Source: an uncultured Flavobacteriales bacterium (lineage in GTDB: Bacteria; Bacteroidota; Bacteroidia; Flavobacteriales_D; Sanyastnellaceae). Taken from it: a DNA stretch of 64,000 nucleotides. The stretch covers positions 1-64,000 of the forward strand of contig CALSMK010000014.1 of NCBI GenBank assembly GCA_943787435.1, in the 5' to 3' direction. The position numbers and the translations under genes were made by a program. Positions 1-9,741 of this stretch are shown here, piece by piece (the first letter of the stretch is position 1; each line of letters starts with the position of its first letter). Below the pieces are notes generated by a model. It saw only the letters and a list, made by a program, of their open reading frames with translations. It did not search any database and was not told where the DNA came from.

Positions 1-604
1 ATCAGCGGAGGCGGTTCGAATCCCATCCAGAATGCCGGCATAAGAATCGGCATTGACTTCAGCGGCGCTGATGAGGCGCGCCAAATCCCCAGGCTGCTTG
101 GCGTTCAAACGGTCTGCTTCACCAGAAGGTTGACCGACCACGGGGAAGTCGCACCGGCGAATCACATCGTTAATCATGCCTTGAAGGCCGAGTTCGCGGC
201 CGTCGTCCGGATGGTAAATGCGCTCAATGCCGTAGTCCTGGAGTTCCGCGATCTCCTCGGGCAAAATGGTGCCTCCTCCGCCACCAAAAATGCGAATGTG
301 TCCCAGCGCCTCGCTCGTCCAGCAAGTTCTTCATGTATTTGAAGTACTCCATGTGCCCCCCTTGGTAGGACGTCATGGCAATGGCTTGTGCGTCTTCTTC
401 AATGGCGCAATTCACCACCTCATCTACGGACCGGTCGTGTCCCAAGTGGATGATCTCACAGCCAGAACGTTGCAGGATTCGCCGCATGATGTTGATGGCG
501 GCATCGTGGCCATCGAACAAGGAAGCAGCGGTGACAATTCTGATGGGGTGCCCGAGCCGCTTGGCAGCTGCCTTTTGAGCGTCGGTGGGTTGGGGGGTTT
601 CCAT
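1..604 (-). CDS. icmF: IcmF-type B12-dependent acyl-CoA mutase, N-terminal part (cut by window edge, one frameshift)
   Basis: Only the N-terminus is inside the window. It is the adenosylcobalamin-binding (Rossmann) domain of a fused isobutyryl-/methylmalonyl-CoA mutase: the motifs [25 protein letters not shown] and SSYQGGH-like [14 protein letters not shown] are visible, followed, after a shift of frame, by [17 protein letters not shown] and then [20 protein letters not shown] carries the lower-axial cobalt-ligand histidine of this family. The frame changes at about position 301: removing one base there (the T between GTG and CCC on the plus strand) restores [13 protein letters not shown] and an open frame to the window edge. 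ATG at 604 is chosen over an upstream TTG at 628. IcmF normally also contains a GTPase chaperone domain and the mutase barrel, which lie outside. Family assignment is firm; exact substrate is not. Confidence 0.85.
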
Positions 605-684
605 GCGCGTTTCAATGGATCGTCCCAAAGGTAATTCGAGGAGACGGCCTCAAGGGCAATTCCGATGCCCGACTGGACAATCGT

Positions 685-3600
685 TCATTGACAAGGCTCG
701 CCAAACAGGCCGAGCATGATCAGCAAATCGTTGACGCCCACCAATCCATCGGCATCGACATCCGCAGTGCCGCAATCATCATCGCAGCCGAAAATGCTCA
801 ACGCGGTGAGCAAATCACCCACGTCGCGAATTCCGTTTCCGTTGACGTCCCCCAGGCAATAGGCTCCAGGGGTCACACAGCCCGTGCTGACCGAAGCCAC
901 ATTGTGGCGGTCTTGATTGGTGACTTCGGACACATCCAACAGGCACAACGTGCCCGTGGAAGCGGTGAAGTCCACCCTAAAGAGGGGCTGAGGGAGGGTG
1001 CTTTTGGAGATCAGGCTGTCTTGAAGTGCCACGCCAAACGCTCGGCCTTCGGGCGAAAGGTGAAACAAGTGATGATAGCCCGTGGTGTCGAACAAGGGGA
1101 CCAGATTGCTGAATTGGGCTCCATCCAGTTCTACCGACCAGCCACTGAGCCAGGTGTTGGGGTTGTGCACGTAGACCTCCACATAGCTTGAATCTTCGTG
1201 GGGCAGGATCAAAGAGAACTGCACCTGTTCATCGGGCACCGTCAGGGGGCCATTCCAATCGCAGTGGTCCTCCACACCATTGTCGCCGAGGTGGTTGTGA
1301 CCATAGTGCGCACAGTCCGCACAAAGGGCCACATCGGTGATGGTGAGCTCTCCGTCGGCATTCAAATCCAAACAAGGGGCGTCAGTGTCTTGCCCTTCGA
1401 TCAAAAGGTCGGCGTACATCAACGCATCGGCGGGGTTCACTTCTCCATCTGAATTCAAGTCGCCTTTGGTGAGGAACCCAGGACAGTTGCCCGCACAATC
1501 GGGTTCCGCTGTGCCATAGGGGTGACCAATGCAGTCTAAGGGCACAGGGCAGTCTTGGTATTTGGCAAAGTTCACTGCATTCCCGTCGGCATCTCGATCG
1601 AACGAAAAGCACACGGCCACAGCGTTGTTGGCATAAGACAGCTCGTAGCTGCCATTGGCGTCGGGGCTGTAGTCCCAATTGACCCGGATCACCAAGGTGT
1701 ATTCACCCCCTGGGATGTCGGTGATGTCCACCCATTGACAATCGAGGAATCGGGAATAAATGTCTTGACATCCCGCAGTGATTCCCATGTTGGCGCAATT
1801 GTACTTGGTGGGGCCTCCGCCGTAGTTGCAGCTGCCCAAATCCATGATGCAGAAGCCGTTTTTGAAGCCAATGGTGGGCAGTGCCGCGCCACCTGAGGTG
1901 TACAAGGCGTAGTCGGCATAGCCTTCGTAGTGGTAGTGGTTGTGACACGCATCCCACTCAAAATTGCTCGGGGTTGTCGGAGGGGGCTCCAATGAAGTAG
2001 TCCTCTGTGCCGATGTTGGCGATCTCGGTGTCAAATCGAACAATCTCTCGTGTGCCGTAGCCTTGAAGACAGCCTTCTTCAATCATGCATCCATCGGTGC
2101 TGTTTTCGGTGGTGTACTCCAAGGTGCTGAATGCCCGAGGTCCATTGATGATGAGGTCGGGGCCGATGTTGGGGCATTCGGGGTCTCCAATCAGGAAGCA
2201 GGTGTCGGGGGTGGTGGCAATGGGCAGGTAGTTGCAGGCCTCGATGTTCATGCACCCCGGAATGCCTCCCATGTAGCTGGCTTCAAAAGGAACACCAACA
2301 GCACCGTCATCACACAGCCCACCGTCTGCCTCGATGTGTACATAAATGACTTGTCCACTGGTGAGAACAGGCGTGACCACACTTTGCAAGTCGCAGTCGT
2401 CTTCTGACATCGTGATGAAGGCCTCCGAAGAGGTTTCGAATACGGCCATGTCGCAATAGTCATACAGGTGAATTCGCGTGTCGCATGTGGTCAAGCCACA
2501 CGTGGAAAAGCGGTATTGTCCAGTGGTGTCCACATTCAACACATACCAACTGCTTTCCATGGGGGCTGTGATCCATTGCATGGAATCCTCTACCTGAATG
2601 GAGAGGGGCAAGGCGTCGTCGCAGCTGCTGCCTACCGGGCAGCCTACAAGGGTGAGTTGAGCGGCATCAAAATGCTCTCCATCCCGCAACACATTGCCGT
2701 CATATCGAATTTGATACGTGCCTCCGATGGAGAATCCGTCTGCACCCAAATCGGTGAGCCACACCGAAGTGCATCCCTCTGGAATGCACACATCCAATCC
2801 CTCGGGGCCGCCTGTATGGAGGGTGTCGCCCAAGGCGGAAATCACAGCGAATCCGGTTTCTTGGGGAAAGGCATCTGGGGTGATGTCAATTTCCAAACGG
2901 TGCAGGTTTTCTCCAACGACCACTGAACTTGTGGTGGTGGAAGTCTCGCCTTCGGGATCCGACACGGTCAGGGAAACGGCATAGAGGCCGGCTTCAGTCC
3001 AAACCACCTCTGGAGAGCTTTCCGAGGATGAAGCAGGGGAGCCTCCGTTGAATGTCCATAAGTGGCTGCTCACATTCCCCGTGCTCTCATCGGTGAAGAA
3101 GACAGTTTCGGGCAAACCGCATGTCGAAGTCCAATCAAAAGCTGCTCCCAAAACAGGGTAGACACAGCTTCCGTCATCCACCATGGCGCATGCATCAAAA
3201 TTCAAAGCGGCCAAATCTGTACATCCTTCCGAATCGCCATTGGGGCATAGTCCAAAGAGGTCAATCTCGGCGCTGTATTCACTGTTCCCGCCAGAATTCC
3301 AGGCGTTCATGATTTCAATGGTCCAACAGCCAGACCCCGACAACCCCAATTGATCTAAGTCAGTGATGCTCGCGGTGTAATTGCCGTCGACGTTGGAATT
3401 CCAACCCGAAGGCCATGAACCAGCTTCCGGGTATCCGAAGTTCACATTGTACCCGCCCCATTCCGCCTGGTTGCCATTGGGAGCGGTGATGGCCATGGCC
3501 ATGTCTCCAGCCCAATTGTTTCCGGGTGCAATGATGTCAAAGCTGATGTCGAAACCGGTCAAGTTGCATCCTGCAGTCACCTCAAATGTTCCCACTTCAG

Positions 3601-3721
3601 AGCCAGCCAAATTGCCCGCCCAAGCCACTTGAGTCGTGTCTTGGGACCAAAGGCCAAATGTGAGCGCCACAAAAAACAGGGTGCAAAGGGAGCGAGTAGG
3701 CATTAAGATTGACATGCGCAT
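685..3721 (-). CDS. Secreted multidomain lysyl-oxidase-like protein with dockerin-like C-terminus (one frameshift)
   Basis: About 1010 residues when joined. Order: signal peptide (hydrophobic run ending near residue 26), a proprotein-convertase-P-like beta domain, a GCTD...DDGSC module, a PKD-like domain (residues about 190-270), two further beta modules, then a lysyl oxidase domain, a dockerin-type repeat pair, a cohesin-like beta stretch and a C-terminal dockerin-like repeat pair ending FGEPCQ. The lysyl oxidase signature is clear: the copper motif CHNHYHY (codons near 1947-1930), the lysine of GFKNGFCIMD (near 1863) and the tyrosine of GCQDIYSRFLDCQWVDITD (near 1758). These last two are the residues that form the lysine tyrosylquinone cofactor in animal enzymes. 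The upstream reading stops at 1958 and resumes in another frame; deleting one A of the AAAA run at 1960-1963 joins DNPEQF to EWDACHNHYHY. Export is likely; the amine substrate is unknown. Confidence 0.8.
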
Positions 3722-3742
3722 GTGTCCTTGAAGATACGGATT

Positions 3743-4762
3743 TCAGCGGAGTTCTTGTGCGCGATTGGCGGCGAAATGGTAGAGTTCCACCTGCTTGGTC
3801 AAGTTCGCCCGGATGTTTTCCCAGAACAAGTTGTAGTCGGCCACGTGCCAGTTCTTCATGGCAAACATGCCTGCACCCAAAACGCGAAGAGGCTTAATCC
3901 AGAGCATACCCTGATTCAATGCGCCGGACAGAGACTCCTGGTGCTTGAGTTTAAACTGGCGATTGACAATCCCGCCATGGGCTTCCCAATGGCTCCAAAT
4001 GCCCTCTTCGTCTGTCCAGAGGACGGGGTGTATGGTTCCGATGTCTTTCATGTGAGAAGCGTGAAACTCGGGCACAAACGACTCCGAAAACGTCATCCAG
4101 CTGTGAACCGCTCCCACGTGGGCTTCACGGTCGGCAAAGGGCAAGGATTGAAAGCTGTTTGAGGGCAATGGGTAGCCAGGGAGATAGGCTGCAACCAATC
4201 GGTTTTGCAAGGGCATTCCATCAAAAAACTCCTGAAGCAGGCGCCAGCCATGATGAGAGCCTTGGCTGTGTCCAGCGATGATGATGGCGCCGTCATCTCC
4301 TGTGCTTTGAAGGAATTCGAGGAAGGCGCGGCGGATGTCAGAATAGGCCAAGTCCAAAGCGGCATGGCTGTCGTCACCCCGCAAGAAAAAGGTGCGCAAA
4401 TGGGCTTGACGATACCGAGGCGACATCACACGGCCAACAGAGCGGAACAGGCTGGCCTGGTGTTTCAGTGGCCAAGAATCGGTGATTTTGGCAATGTCGG
4501 GTTCGTCCCAACGTGCATTCCACCCCACGCCCAACCCCCTGAATGTGGTGGGGTGAATGAAAAAGGTGTGCACCGAATTTGGATGGCTGCCTGGAGCAGG
4601 AGGCAAGCTTCCCACACGGGACGGCCAATCTTTCAGCGGCTTGTGTTCGGGGTGGGCTGCCCAAGCGCTCGCCTGGGTGTAGTCCGGAGCCTCAGGCGCA
4701 GGAAATTGGCTAAAGGGGCCAGGGTGCTCAGTCTTGTCGCGGTGGTCGCTACCAAAAATCAT
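3743..4762 (-). CDS. DUF3089-family alpha/beta hydrolase
   Basis: A 339-residue protein without a signal peptide. It shows the nucleophile elbow GHSQGS (near residue 164), the family pattern PRYRQA near residue 118, and a C-terminal NLFWENIRANL stretch typical of DUF3089 proteins (alpha/beta hydrolase fold, sometimes annotated as lysophospholipase-like). A serine hydrolase reaction is expected from the elbow; substrate is not known for the family. It starts 12 bases after the stop of the pseudouridine synthase gene on the same strand, so the two are probably cotranscribed. Start ATG at 4762 leaves a reasonable N-terminus. Confidence 0.8.
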   Translation of the reverse strand: MIFGSDHRDKTEHPGPFSQFPAPEAPDYTQASAWAAHPEHKPLKDWPSRVGSLPPAPGSHPNSVHTFFIHPTTFRGLGVGWNARWDEPDIAKITDSWPLKHQASLFRSVGRVMSPRYRQAHLRTFFLRGDDSHAALDLAYSDIRRAFLEFLQSTGDDGAIIIAGHSQGSHHGWRLLQEFFDGMPLQNRLVAAYLPGYPLPSNSFQSLPFADREAHVGAVHSWMTFSESFVPEFHASHMKDIGTIHPVLWTDEEGIWSHWEAHGGIVNRQFKLKHQESLSGALNQGMLWIKPLRVLGAGMFAMKNWHVADYNLFWENIRANLTKQVELYHFAANRAQELR

Positions 4763-4774
4763 GGGGCAAATTTT

Positions 4775-5533
4775 TCAAGGTTCATCTCGAATGGCTTGCT
4801 CAGAGGTGAATTCATTCAAGTCCCAGCCCGTGTGCTGTTGGAGCTGGATCCAGCTGGGAGGCAATCCTGCCGTGATGGACAGGCGGCCGCCTTCCGGGTG
4901 GTCAAATGCAAAACTCCGGGCATGAAGCAAAAGTCCATGGGTTCCGGTGAATTCCGCAAAAGCTCTGTTTTGGTGCTTATCGCCATGTTGGCTGTCGCCC
5001 ACGATGGGGTGACGAAAGTGTCTAAAGTGCAAACGTATTTGATGGTAACGCCCTGTGTGAGGCGTGCATTGCATGAGGGAGAACCGGGCAGAGGAATAGC
5101 GGCTGACGGTGTAAGGCAATTCACATTTGGCCAATGGTGCAAACGAGGTCTGTGCCAACTTGGTGGGGCCGGTCATGCCTTTGGGAAGGGGTTTGCCAAT
5201 GCAACCCGCGGCATCGATCCAGCCTCGCACAACGGCCATGTAGGATTTATCTGTCTTCTTGGATTCGAATTGTTGCTTACAGACATCAATCGCTTCCACG
5301 TCTTTGCCAAAGACGATCACCCCACTGGTGGGTTTGTCCAATCGATGAACCGGATCAAGTCTCCCCGAAAAATGGCCGCGCAACAGGTCCTTCAAGTTCT
5401 CCGGTTCGTAAGCATCTATTGGGGTTTTGTGGACCAAAAGTCCAGCCGGTTTGGACACGATCAAGTAGCGATCATCTTCATGAAGCAACCTTATGTGACC
5501 AGTACGTGATGATTCAATGACTACACCCTGCAT
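4775..5533 (-). CDS. truC: tRNA pseudouridine synthase, TruC-like (RluA family)
   Basis: RluA-type pseudouridine synthase of about 252 residues. The catalytic motif PVHRLDKPTSGVIVFGK contains the invariant aspartate of HRLD. The N-terminal DRYLIVSKPAGLLVHK and the later TPHTGRYHQIRLHFRHFRHPIVGDSQHG motifs match the TruC subgroup, which isomerises U65 in tRNAs; RluA-like alternatives are less likely because of the short N-terminus without an S4 domain. I chose ATG at 5533 rather than GTG at 5584, because the longer form would run into the divergent secreted-protein gene starting at 5608. Confidence 0.87.
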   Translation of the reverse strand: MQGVVIESSRTGHIRLLHEDDRYLIVSKPAGLLVHKTPIDAYEPENLKDLLRGHFSGRLDPVHRLDKPTSGVIVFGKDVEAIDVCKQQFESKKTDKSYMAVVRGWIDAAGCIGKPLPKGMTGPTKLAQTSFAPLAKCELPYTVSRYSSARFSLMQCTPHTGRYHQIRLHFRHFRHPIVGDSQHGDKHQNRAFAEFTGTHGLLLHARSFAFDHPEGGRLSITAGLPPSWIQLQQHTGWDLNEFTSEQAIRDEP

Positions 5534-5607
5534 CAATTGCGTTATTTTGCGGCCCCCTCCGGAAAGTGCGTGATGGCCTGTCACTGCAAATTACCGGACC
5601 AAAAGCC

Positions 5608-8600
5608 ATGGGAGCACAACGAATTCACCTATTCCTGAGCCTGTTGATCGGCCTAGTTCTGGCCCAATCTTCACAAGCCCAAACCTTTGACCTTCAGGTC
5701 GACGTCGTCCTGGATACCGTCCTTTATGACGGTTTTGAAGGTCCGCAAGGCGTGGTGCCCGATGGGTACCGCCGCTACCGTCTTTATGCGGTCTTGCCCG
5801 ATGATGATTTCATCATGCTGGGACTGGCTGCAGACGACATTTCCGACCCAGTGATCCCGGCATTTGGTTACGATGCGCCCTGCGGTTGCTACAACTGGAG
5901 CCTTCCTCCAACAGAGAGCTATCACAATGCAGCCACCATCAACCCTGCATTGGCCAACAACTTTCCTACGCTGAATTACGACTCTTGGTGGACCACACAC
6001 ATTCCGCAATTGACTTCAGGTGTCACGGTGACCGTGCCTCCAGGAACATTTCCTCCTGGTTTCGACATGTGCTCAGACCTGGTCAGTCAAGGTGGGTTGT
6101 TTGTGACCAACGCAAGCCCTGTGCACGACAATGTGGTGGATGGACGGGCCCTGATTGGTCAAATCGTCACCTGTGAAAGCTTTTCGTTTCAAGTATGTGT
6201 CTCCTTTCAGCAAGGGACCGACATTTTGACCCAATGCACCGATGGCCTTGTGGAGGTTGGAGACTTCTGCGAGCCCATGATCGATCCGCAGTTCACGGTC
6301 ATGCAGGGCATCGACTGTTTTGGAGACTCTGCCAGCGTGGAGGTGATCCCGAACAACCCCTTAGAGGCGTTCAATGCTTCAGTGGAATACAGCTTGTTTG
6401 AATTGACCAGCACGGATACGGTGCTGGTTCAGCAACAAGTAGGCAACCCCACATTTGACGCCATTGGCGAGGGCAACTACTTCGTGGCATTGGTGGACAC
6501 AGCCAGAACAGTGGCGTTTTCATCCAACACCTGCCGAGACACGACTGGGGTCTTTGCCTTTCTGTCCCCCGATGAAATCGTCCTCAACGCCACCTTGACT
6601 GAAGACAACCTCTGCGGAGAGCTCGATGAGGCCACCGTTTGCTTCACGGCCGAGGGAGGGACAGGCGACCTGACCACCCAAGGTTCCAATGCCCTCGGAC
6701 TCTTGCTCGTCCCCGATGCCAGTGGGTGCTTTGGCCCCCTTTCATGCTTCGGTGGGGACGGGAACTACCTGATTGAGGTGACCGACGAATCCGGATGTTC
6801 CAAAGACACGTTGATCACGGTTTCATGTCCTGAGGCGCTCTTTTTTGATGTGAGTGACACTGAAGTCAGTTGCACGGGATACAGCGATGCCAGCTTTGAC
6901 GCTTCTGCAGCAGGAGGAACAGGTTTTGTGACTTTTGAGGTTCCCGAAATCGGGGTTTCCATTGATTTCGAAGGGGCAGTGGACTACGCCCAAGACAGCC
7001 TTCCGAGCGGAACCTACACGTTCACCCTGATCGATGAAAATGGATGCACCCTGACTGACTCGATTGTGATCGCAGAGCCCGATGGACTTTCGGTGGAATA
7101 CGCAGTCACGGATGTGGCTTGTGCTGGAGATTGCAACGGACTGATTTTGGCCGACATCGAAGGCGGAGAATTGCCCTACCAGCTCACGGTCACCACTGTG
7201 GACGGCTTGGATGCCATTTCAGGTCAGCTTTGCGCAGGCACTTACCTCCACATCACAGAGGATGGCAATGAGTGCTTGGTGGTGGATACCCTTTCGATTT
7301 TAGGGCCGGACACCATTCAGTTCTCGTACTCGGTCACCAATGTCCCTTGCAGTGGCGAGGACAACGGCCAAATTTGTTTGGACAGCTTGCAAGGAGGCAC
7401 GGGCCCGTTGCAGCCGCAGCTTGTTCCTCTCCCCACGGGAAGCTTGGACGGCAATTGTTTCAATGTTCCTGCCGGCAACTACGAAGTGTTGGTTCAGGAC
7501 AGTGTTGGGTGCACCAGTGCTTTTTATGCAGCCAGCGTGGAAGAGCCAGCGAACATCGAAATCCTTCCCACCATTTCTCCGATCTCATGCACAGGTGCAG
7601 GGGATGGCGTGTTGGTGATCAATGCCATTGGCGGCAGTGGCACCTTGGGGCTGCTTTCACCCTTTGTATTCTCCACCCTGCCAGACACCTTGTTTTCTTT
7701 GGGAGCAGACAGCCTCACCCTGGTTGTGGGGGACACCTTGGGCTGCAGCGACAGTTTGATTGTGTCCATTCCGGAGCCCGACCCCATTCAGTTGGAGGTT
7801 TTGACAACGGTATTGCCAGATTGCGGTGGAGATTGCAGCGGTGGCATTGAGTTGAGCATCGGCGGGGGAACAGGGGTGTTGACCTTGTACAACGGTTCGA
7901 TTTCGGACTCCACTTCGGTGGTGGTGAGCAACCTGGTGAACCTCTGCGCCGACACCTACGATTTGTATCTGACGGACGAAGAGTTGTGCACCGATTCAGT
8001 AACGGTGGTGATTGAAGAGCCAGACCCTTTGTTGTTTGACATCACCATTCAAAATGTGACCTGCACAGGAATGGATGACGGGGTGGCCATCATCGGAACC
8101 ACTGGCGGTACAGGCGAGTCGGCTTGGGAATTCGTAGGCGAAGACGTAGATGTACTCAACTTGTTCGAAGGGGAGTATTCAGTTTCCGCTGCCGACACTG
8201 CGGGTTGCACGGCCGATTCCACCTTCTTGGTGGAGGCCGACATCATCACCGACATGTTGGTCGAGATTTTCACCTCACCGGTCACATGCTGGCAAACCTC
8301 AGATGGCACGGCGACCGCAGCAGTGACAGGGGGGCAGCAGCCCATCTCCTATATCTGGAGCGACAACGATGACCAAGTCACAGCCACGGCCATTGGTTTG
8401 CCCGAGGATGTCTATAGCGTGACGGTGACCGACAACATTGGTTGCACCTTGGGTTTCTTGGCCACTGTCGAACCCACGGAAGACTGCCTGTTCATCGCCG
8501 ACGCATTGACCCCGAACGGCGATGGCATCAACGACCGTTGGGTGGTTGGAGGATTGGAGTTCTTCCCCCAGAGTGAAGTCCAGGTGTTCAATCGCTGGGG

Positions 8601-8748
8601 ACAAATGCTCTTCCGGTCCTCTCCGGGAACAACGTGGTGGGATGGCACCTTCAATGGTGCGTTGCTTCCCGCCAGTGACTACTACTACGTGATCACGGTG
8701 TTCGCGGGAGCGGAGCCCATCACAGGAACGGTAACCTTGAAATACTGA
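5608..8748 (+). CDS. T9SS cargo with SprB-type repeats and gliding-motility type B C-terminal domain
   Basis: About 1046 residues. The ATG at 5608 starts a good signal peptide (hydrophobic core followed by AQSSQAQ). An N-terminal domain carrying RRYRLYAVL and NYDSWWTTH is followed by a long region of at least seven SprB-like repeats, each opening with a V/I-x-C-x-G-x-x-[DN]G pattern and a GGTG turn (for example VSCTGYSDAS, NVPCSGEDNG, NVTCTGMDDG). The last 90 residues are a type B C-terminal domain: ALTPNGDGINDRW, QVFNRWGQMLF, WWDGTFNG, and YYYVITV. Such domains direct export through the type IX secretion system, often with a dedicated PorP/SprF partner, and that partner gene follows after 4 bases. 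Role: large surface or released adhesin-like protein (inference). Confidence 0.9.
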   Translation: MGAQRIHLFLSLLIGLVLAQSSQAQTFDLQVDVVLDTVLYDGFEGPQGVVPDGYRRYRLYAVLPDDDFIMLGLAADDISDPVIPAFGYDAPCGCYNWSLPPTESYHNAATINPALANNFPTLNYDSWWTTHIPQLTSGVTVTVPPGTFPPGFDMCSDLVSQGGLFVTNASPVHDNVVDGRALIGQIVTCESFSFQVCVSFQQGTDILTQCTDGLVEVGDFCEPMIDPQFTVMQGIDCFGDSASVEVIPNNPLEAFNASVEYSLFELTSTDTVLVQQQVGNPTFDAIGEGNYFVALVDTARTVAFSSNTCRDTTGVFAFLSPDEIVLNATLTEDNLCGELDEATVCFTAEGGTGDLTTQGSNALGLLLVPDASGCFGPLSCFGGDGNYLIEVTDESGCSKDTLITVSCPEALFFDVSDTEVSCTGYSDASFDASAAGGTGFVTFEVPEIGVSIDFEGAVDYAQDSLPSGTYTFTLIDENGCTLTDSIVIAEPDGLSVEYAVTDVACAGDCNGLILADIEGGELPYQLTVTTVDGLDAISGQLCAGTYLHITEDGNECLVVDTLSILGPDTIQFSYSVTNVPCSGEDNGQICLDSLQGGTGPLQPQLVPLPTGSLDGNCFNVPAGNYEVLVQDSVGCTSAFYAASVEEPANIEILPTISPISCTGAGDGVLVINAIGGSGTLGLLSPFVFSTLPDTLFSLGADSLTLVVGDTLGCSDSLIVSIPEPDPIQLEVLTTVLPDCGGDCSGGIELSIGGGTGVLTLYNGSISDSTSVVVSNLVNLCADTYDLYLTDEELCTDSVTVVIEEPDPLLFDITIQNVTCTGMDDGVAIIGTTGGTGESAWEFVGEDVDVLNLFEGEYSVSAADTAGCTADSTFLVEADIITDMLVEIFTSPVTCWQTSDGTATAAVTGGQQPISYIWSDNDDQVTATAIGLPEDVYSVTVTDNIGCTLGFLATVEPTEDCLFIADALTPNGDGINDRWVVGGLEFFPQSEVQVFNRWGQMLFRSSPGTTWWDGTFNGALLPASDYYYVITVFAGAEPITGTVTLKY

Positions 8749-8752
8749 AGCC

Positions 8753-9733
8753 ATGCGCAACATGATCATCATCGCCAAGCGCGCGGCCCAATTGGCCGCT
8801 GTTGTTGCACTCCTCTTCACAGGTGGAGTGAACGCCCAGCAGCTTTCCCGCCAAAGTCAATTCGTTCAGAATCCCTTTCTGATCAATCCGGCATTTGCAG
8901 GGACGGAGCTGGGGACCTTTGCCTCCTTGAACCACAGAGAACAGTGGGCGGGATTCAATGGGGCGCCCACGACCAGTTCTGTGACCGTCACGTCCAGCCT
9001 GCCCAACCGTTTTGGTTTCGGCGTTGTGGTGGAAAGGGACGACCACGGTGGGGCTTTCCGCAACACAGGTGTGGAGCTTGCAGGCACTTACACCGTGGAC
9101 TTGAACAACCAAGATGCTGTGGCATTTGGCATTGGCCTGATGGGCAGAAACACCCGTTTTGATGGGTCAGATCTGCAGTTGTGGCAACCGGATGACCCCG
9201 CCATCACAGGTGCGATAGAGAGCAACTTTGCCTTTGATGCCCGTTTTGGGCTTATGGTGTTTGGTGAGTTTTATCAATTTGGCTTCGCCGTGAGCAATTT
9301 GATGCAAACCCCTTTCGGTTTGGAGTCTGAGCCCACCAACACCCGGAATCGGGGCGTGCGCCACTATGCCCTTTCCGGACGCTATGACTATGCATTGGAC
9401 CAACAGTGGACTTTGCAGCCAGCGGTGATGCTTCGTTTCACGGAATTGACACCGGTTCAACTTGACTTGCACGCTCGGGCATTGTTTGACAACCGCTACT
9501 GGGGAGGAATGGGTTTCCGTCAAGGAGATGCCTTCATCCTGTCTGCAGGGGCCATTTTCCAAGACATTCAAGTGGGTTATGCATACGATGCAGGAACCGG
9601 CGCCGTTGGGAATCTTTCACCAAACACCCACGAAATCACGGTATCTTACGTCCTCCCACGCCGTGGAGTTGGCTTTTCTCGCAAAGGCTTTGGTGGCCGA
9701 CTCTTGGACAGGAATCTCATCATTCGCAATTGA
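8753..9733 (+). CDS. PorP/SprF-family type IX secretion membrane protein
   Basis: 326 residues with signal peptide (ends near GGVNAQ) and the family N-terminus QLSRQSQFVQNPFLINPAFAGTE, followed by NHREQWAGFNGAPTT. PorP/SprF proteins are outer-membrane beta barrels that associate with T9SS substrates carrying type B C-terminal domains; the amphipathic alternation through the body and the C-terminal EITVSYVLP fit a barrel. It lies 4 bases after the cargo gene and just upstream of a small secreted protein gene, so the three form one operon closed by the terminator at 10394. Assignment to the family is strong; which exact paralogue is not determined. Confidence 0.92.
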   Translation: MRNMIIIAKRAAQLAAVVALLFTGGVNAQQLSRQSQFVQNPFLINPAFAGTELGTFASLNHREQWAGFNGAPTTSSVTVTSSLPNRFGFGVVVERDDHGGAFRNTGVELAGTYTVDLNNQDAVAFGIGLMGRNTRFDGSDLQLWQPDDPAITGAIESNFAFDARFGLMVFGEFYQFGFAVSNLMQTPFGLESEPTNTRNRGVRHYALSGRYDYALDQQWTLQPAVMLRFTELTPVQLDLHARALFDNRYWGGMGFRQGDAFILSAGAIFQDIQVGYAYDAGTGAVGNLSPNTHEITVSYVLPRRGVGFSRKGFGGRLLDRNLIIRN

Positions 9734-9741
9734 TTTCAAAC

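Noticed and set aside
13-32. GGTTCGAATCCC resembling a tRNA T-arm at the window start
   Set aside because: No acceptor or anticodon arm can be built around it, and it is coding on the minus strand for the IcmF stretch LDGIRTAS.
4205-5509. Long plus-strand reading of 434 codons
   Set aside because: It runs antisense to the DUF3089 and truC genes, both with clear family motifs; its own protein shows none.
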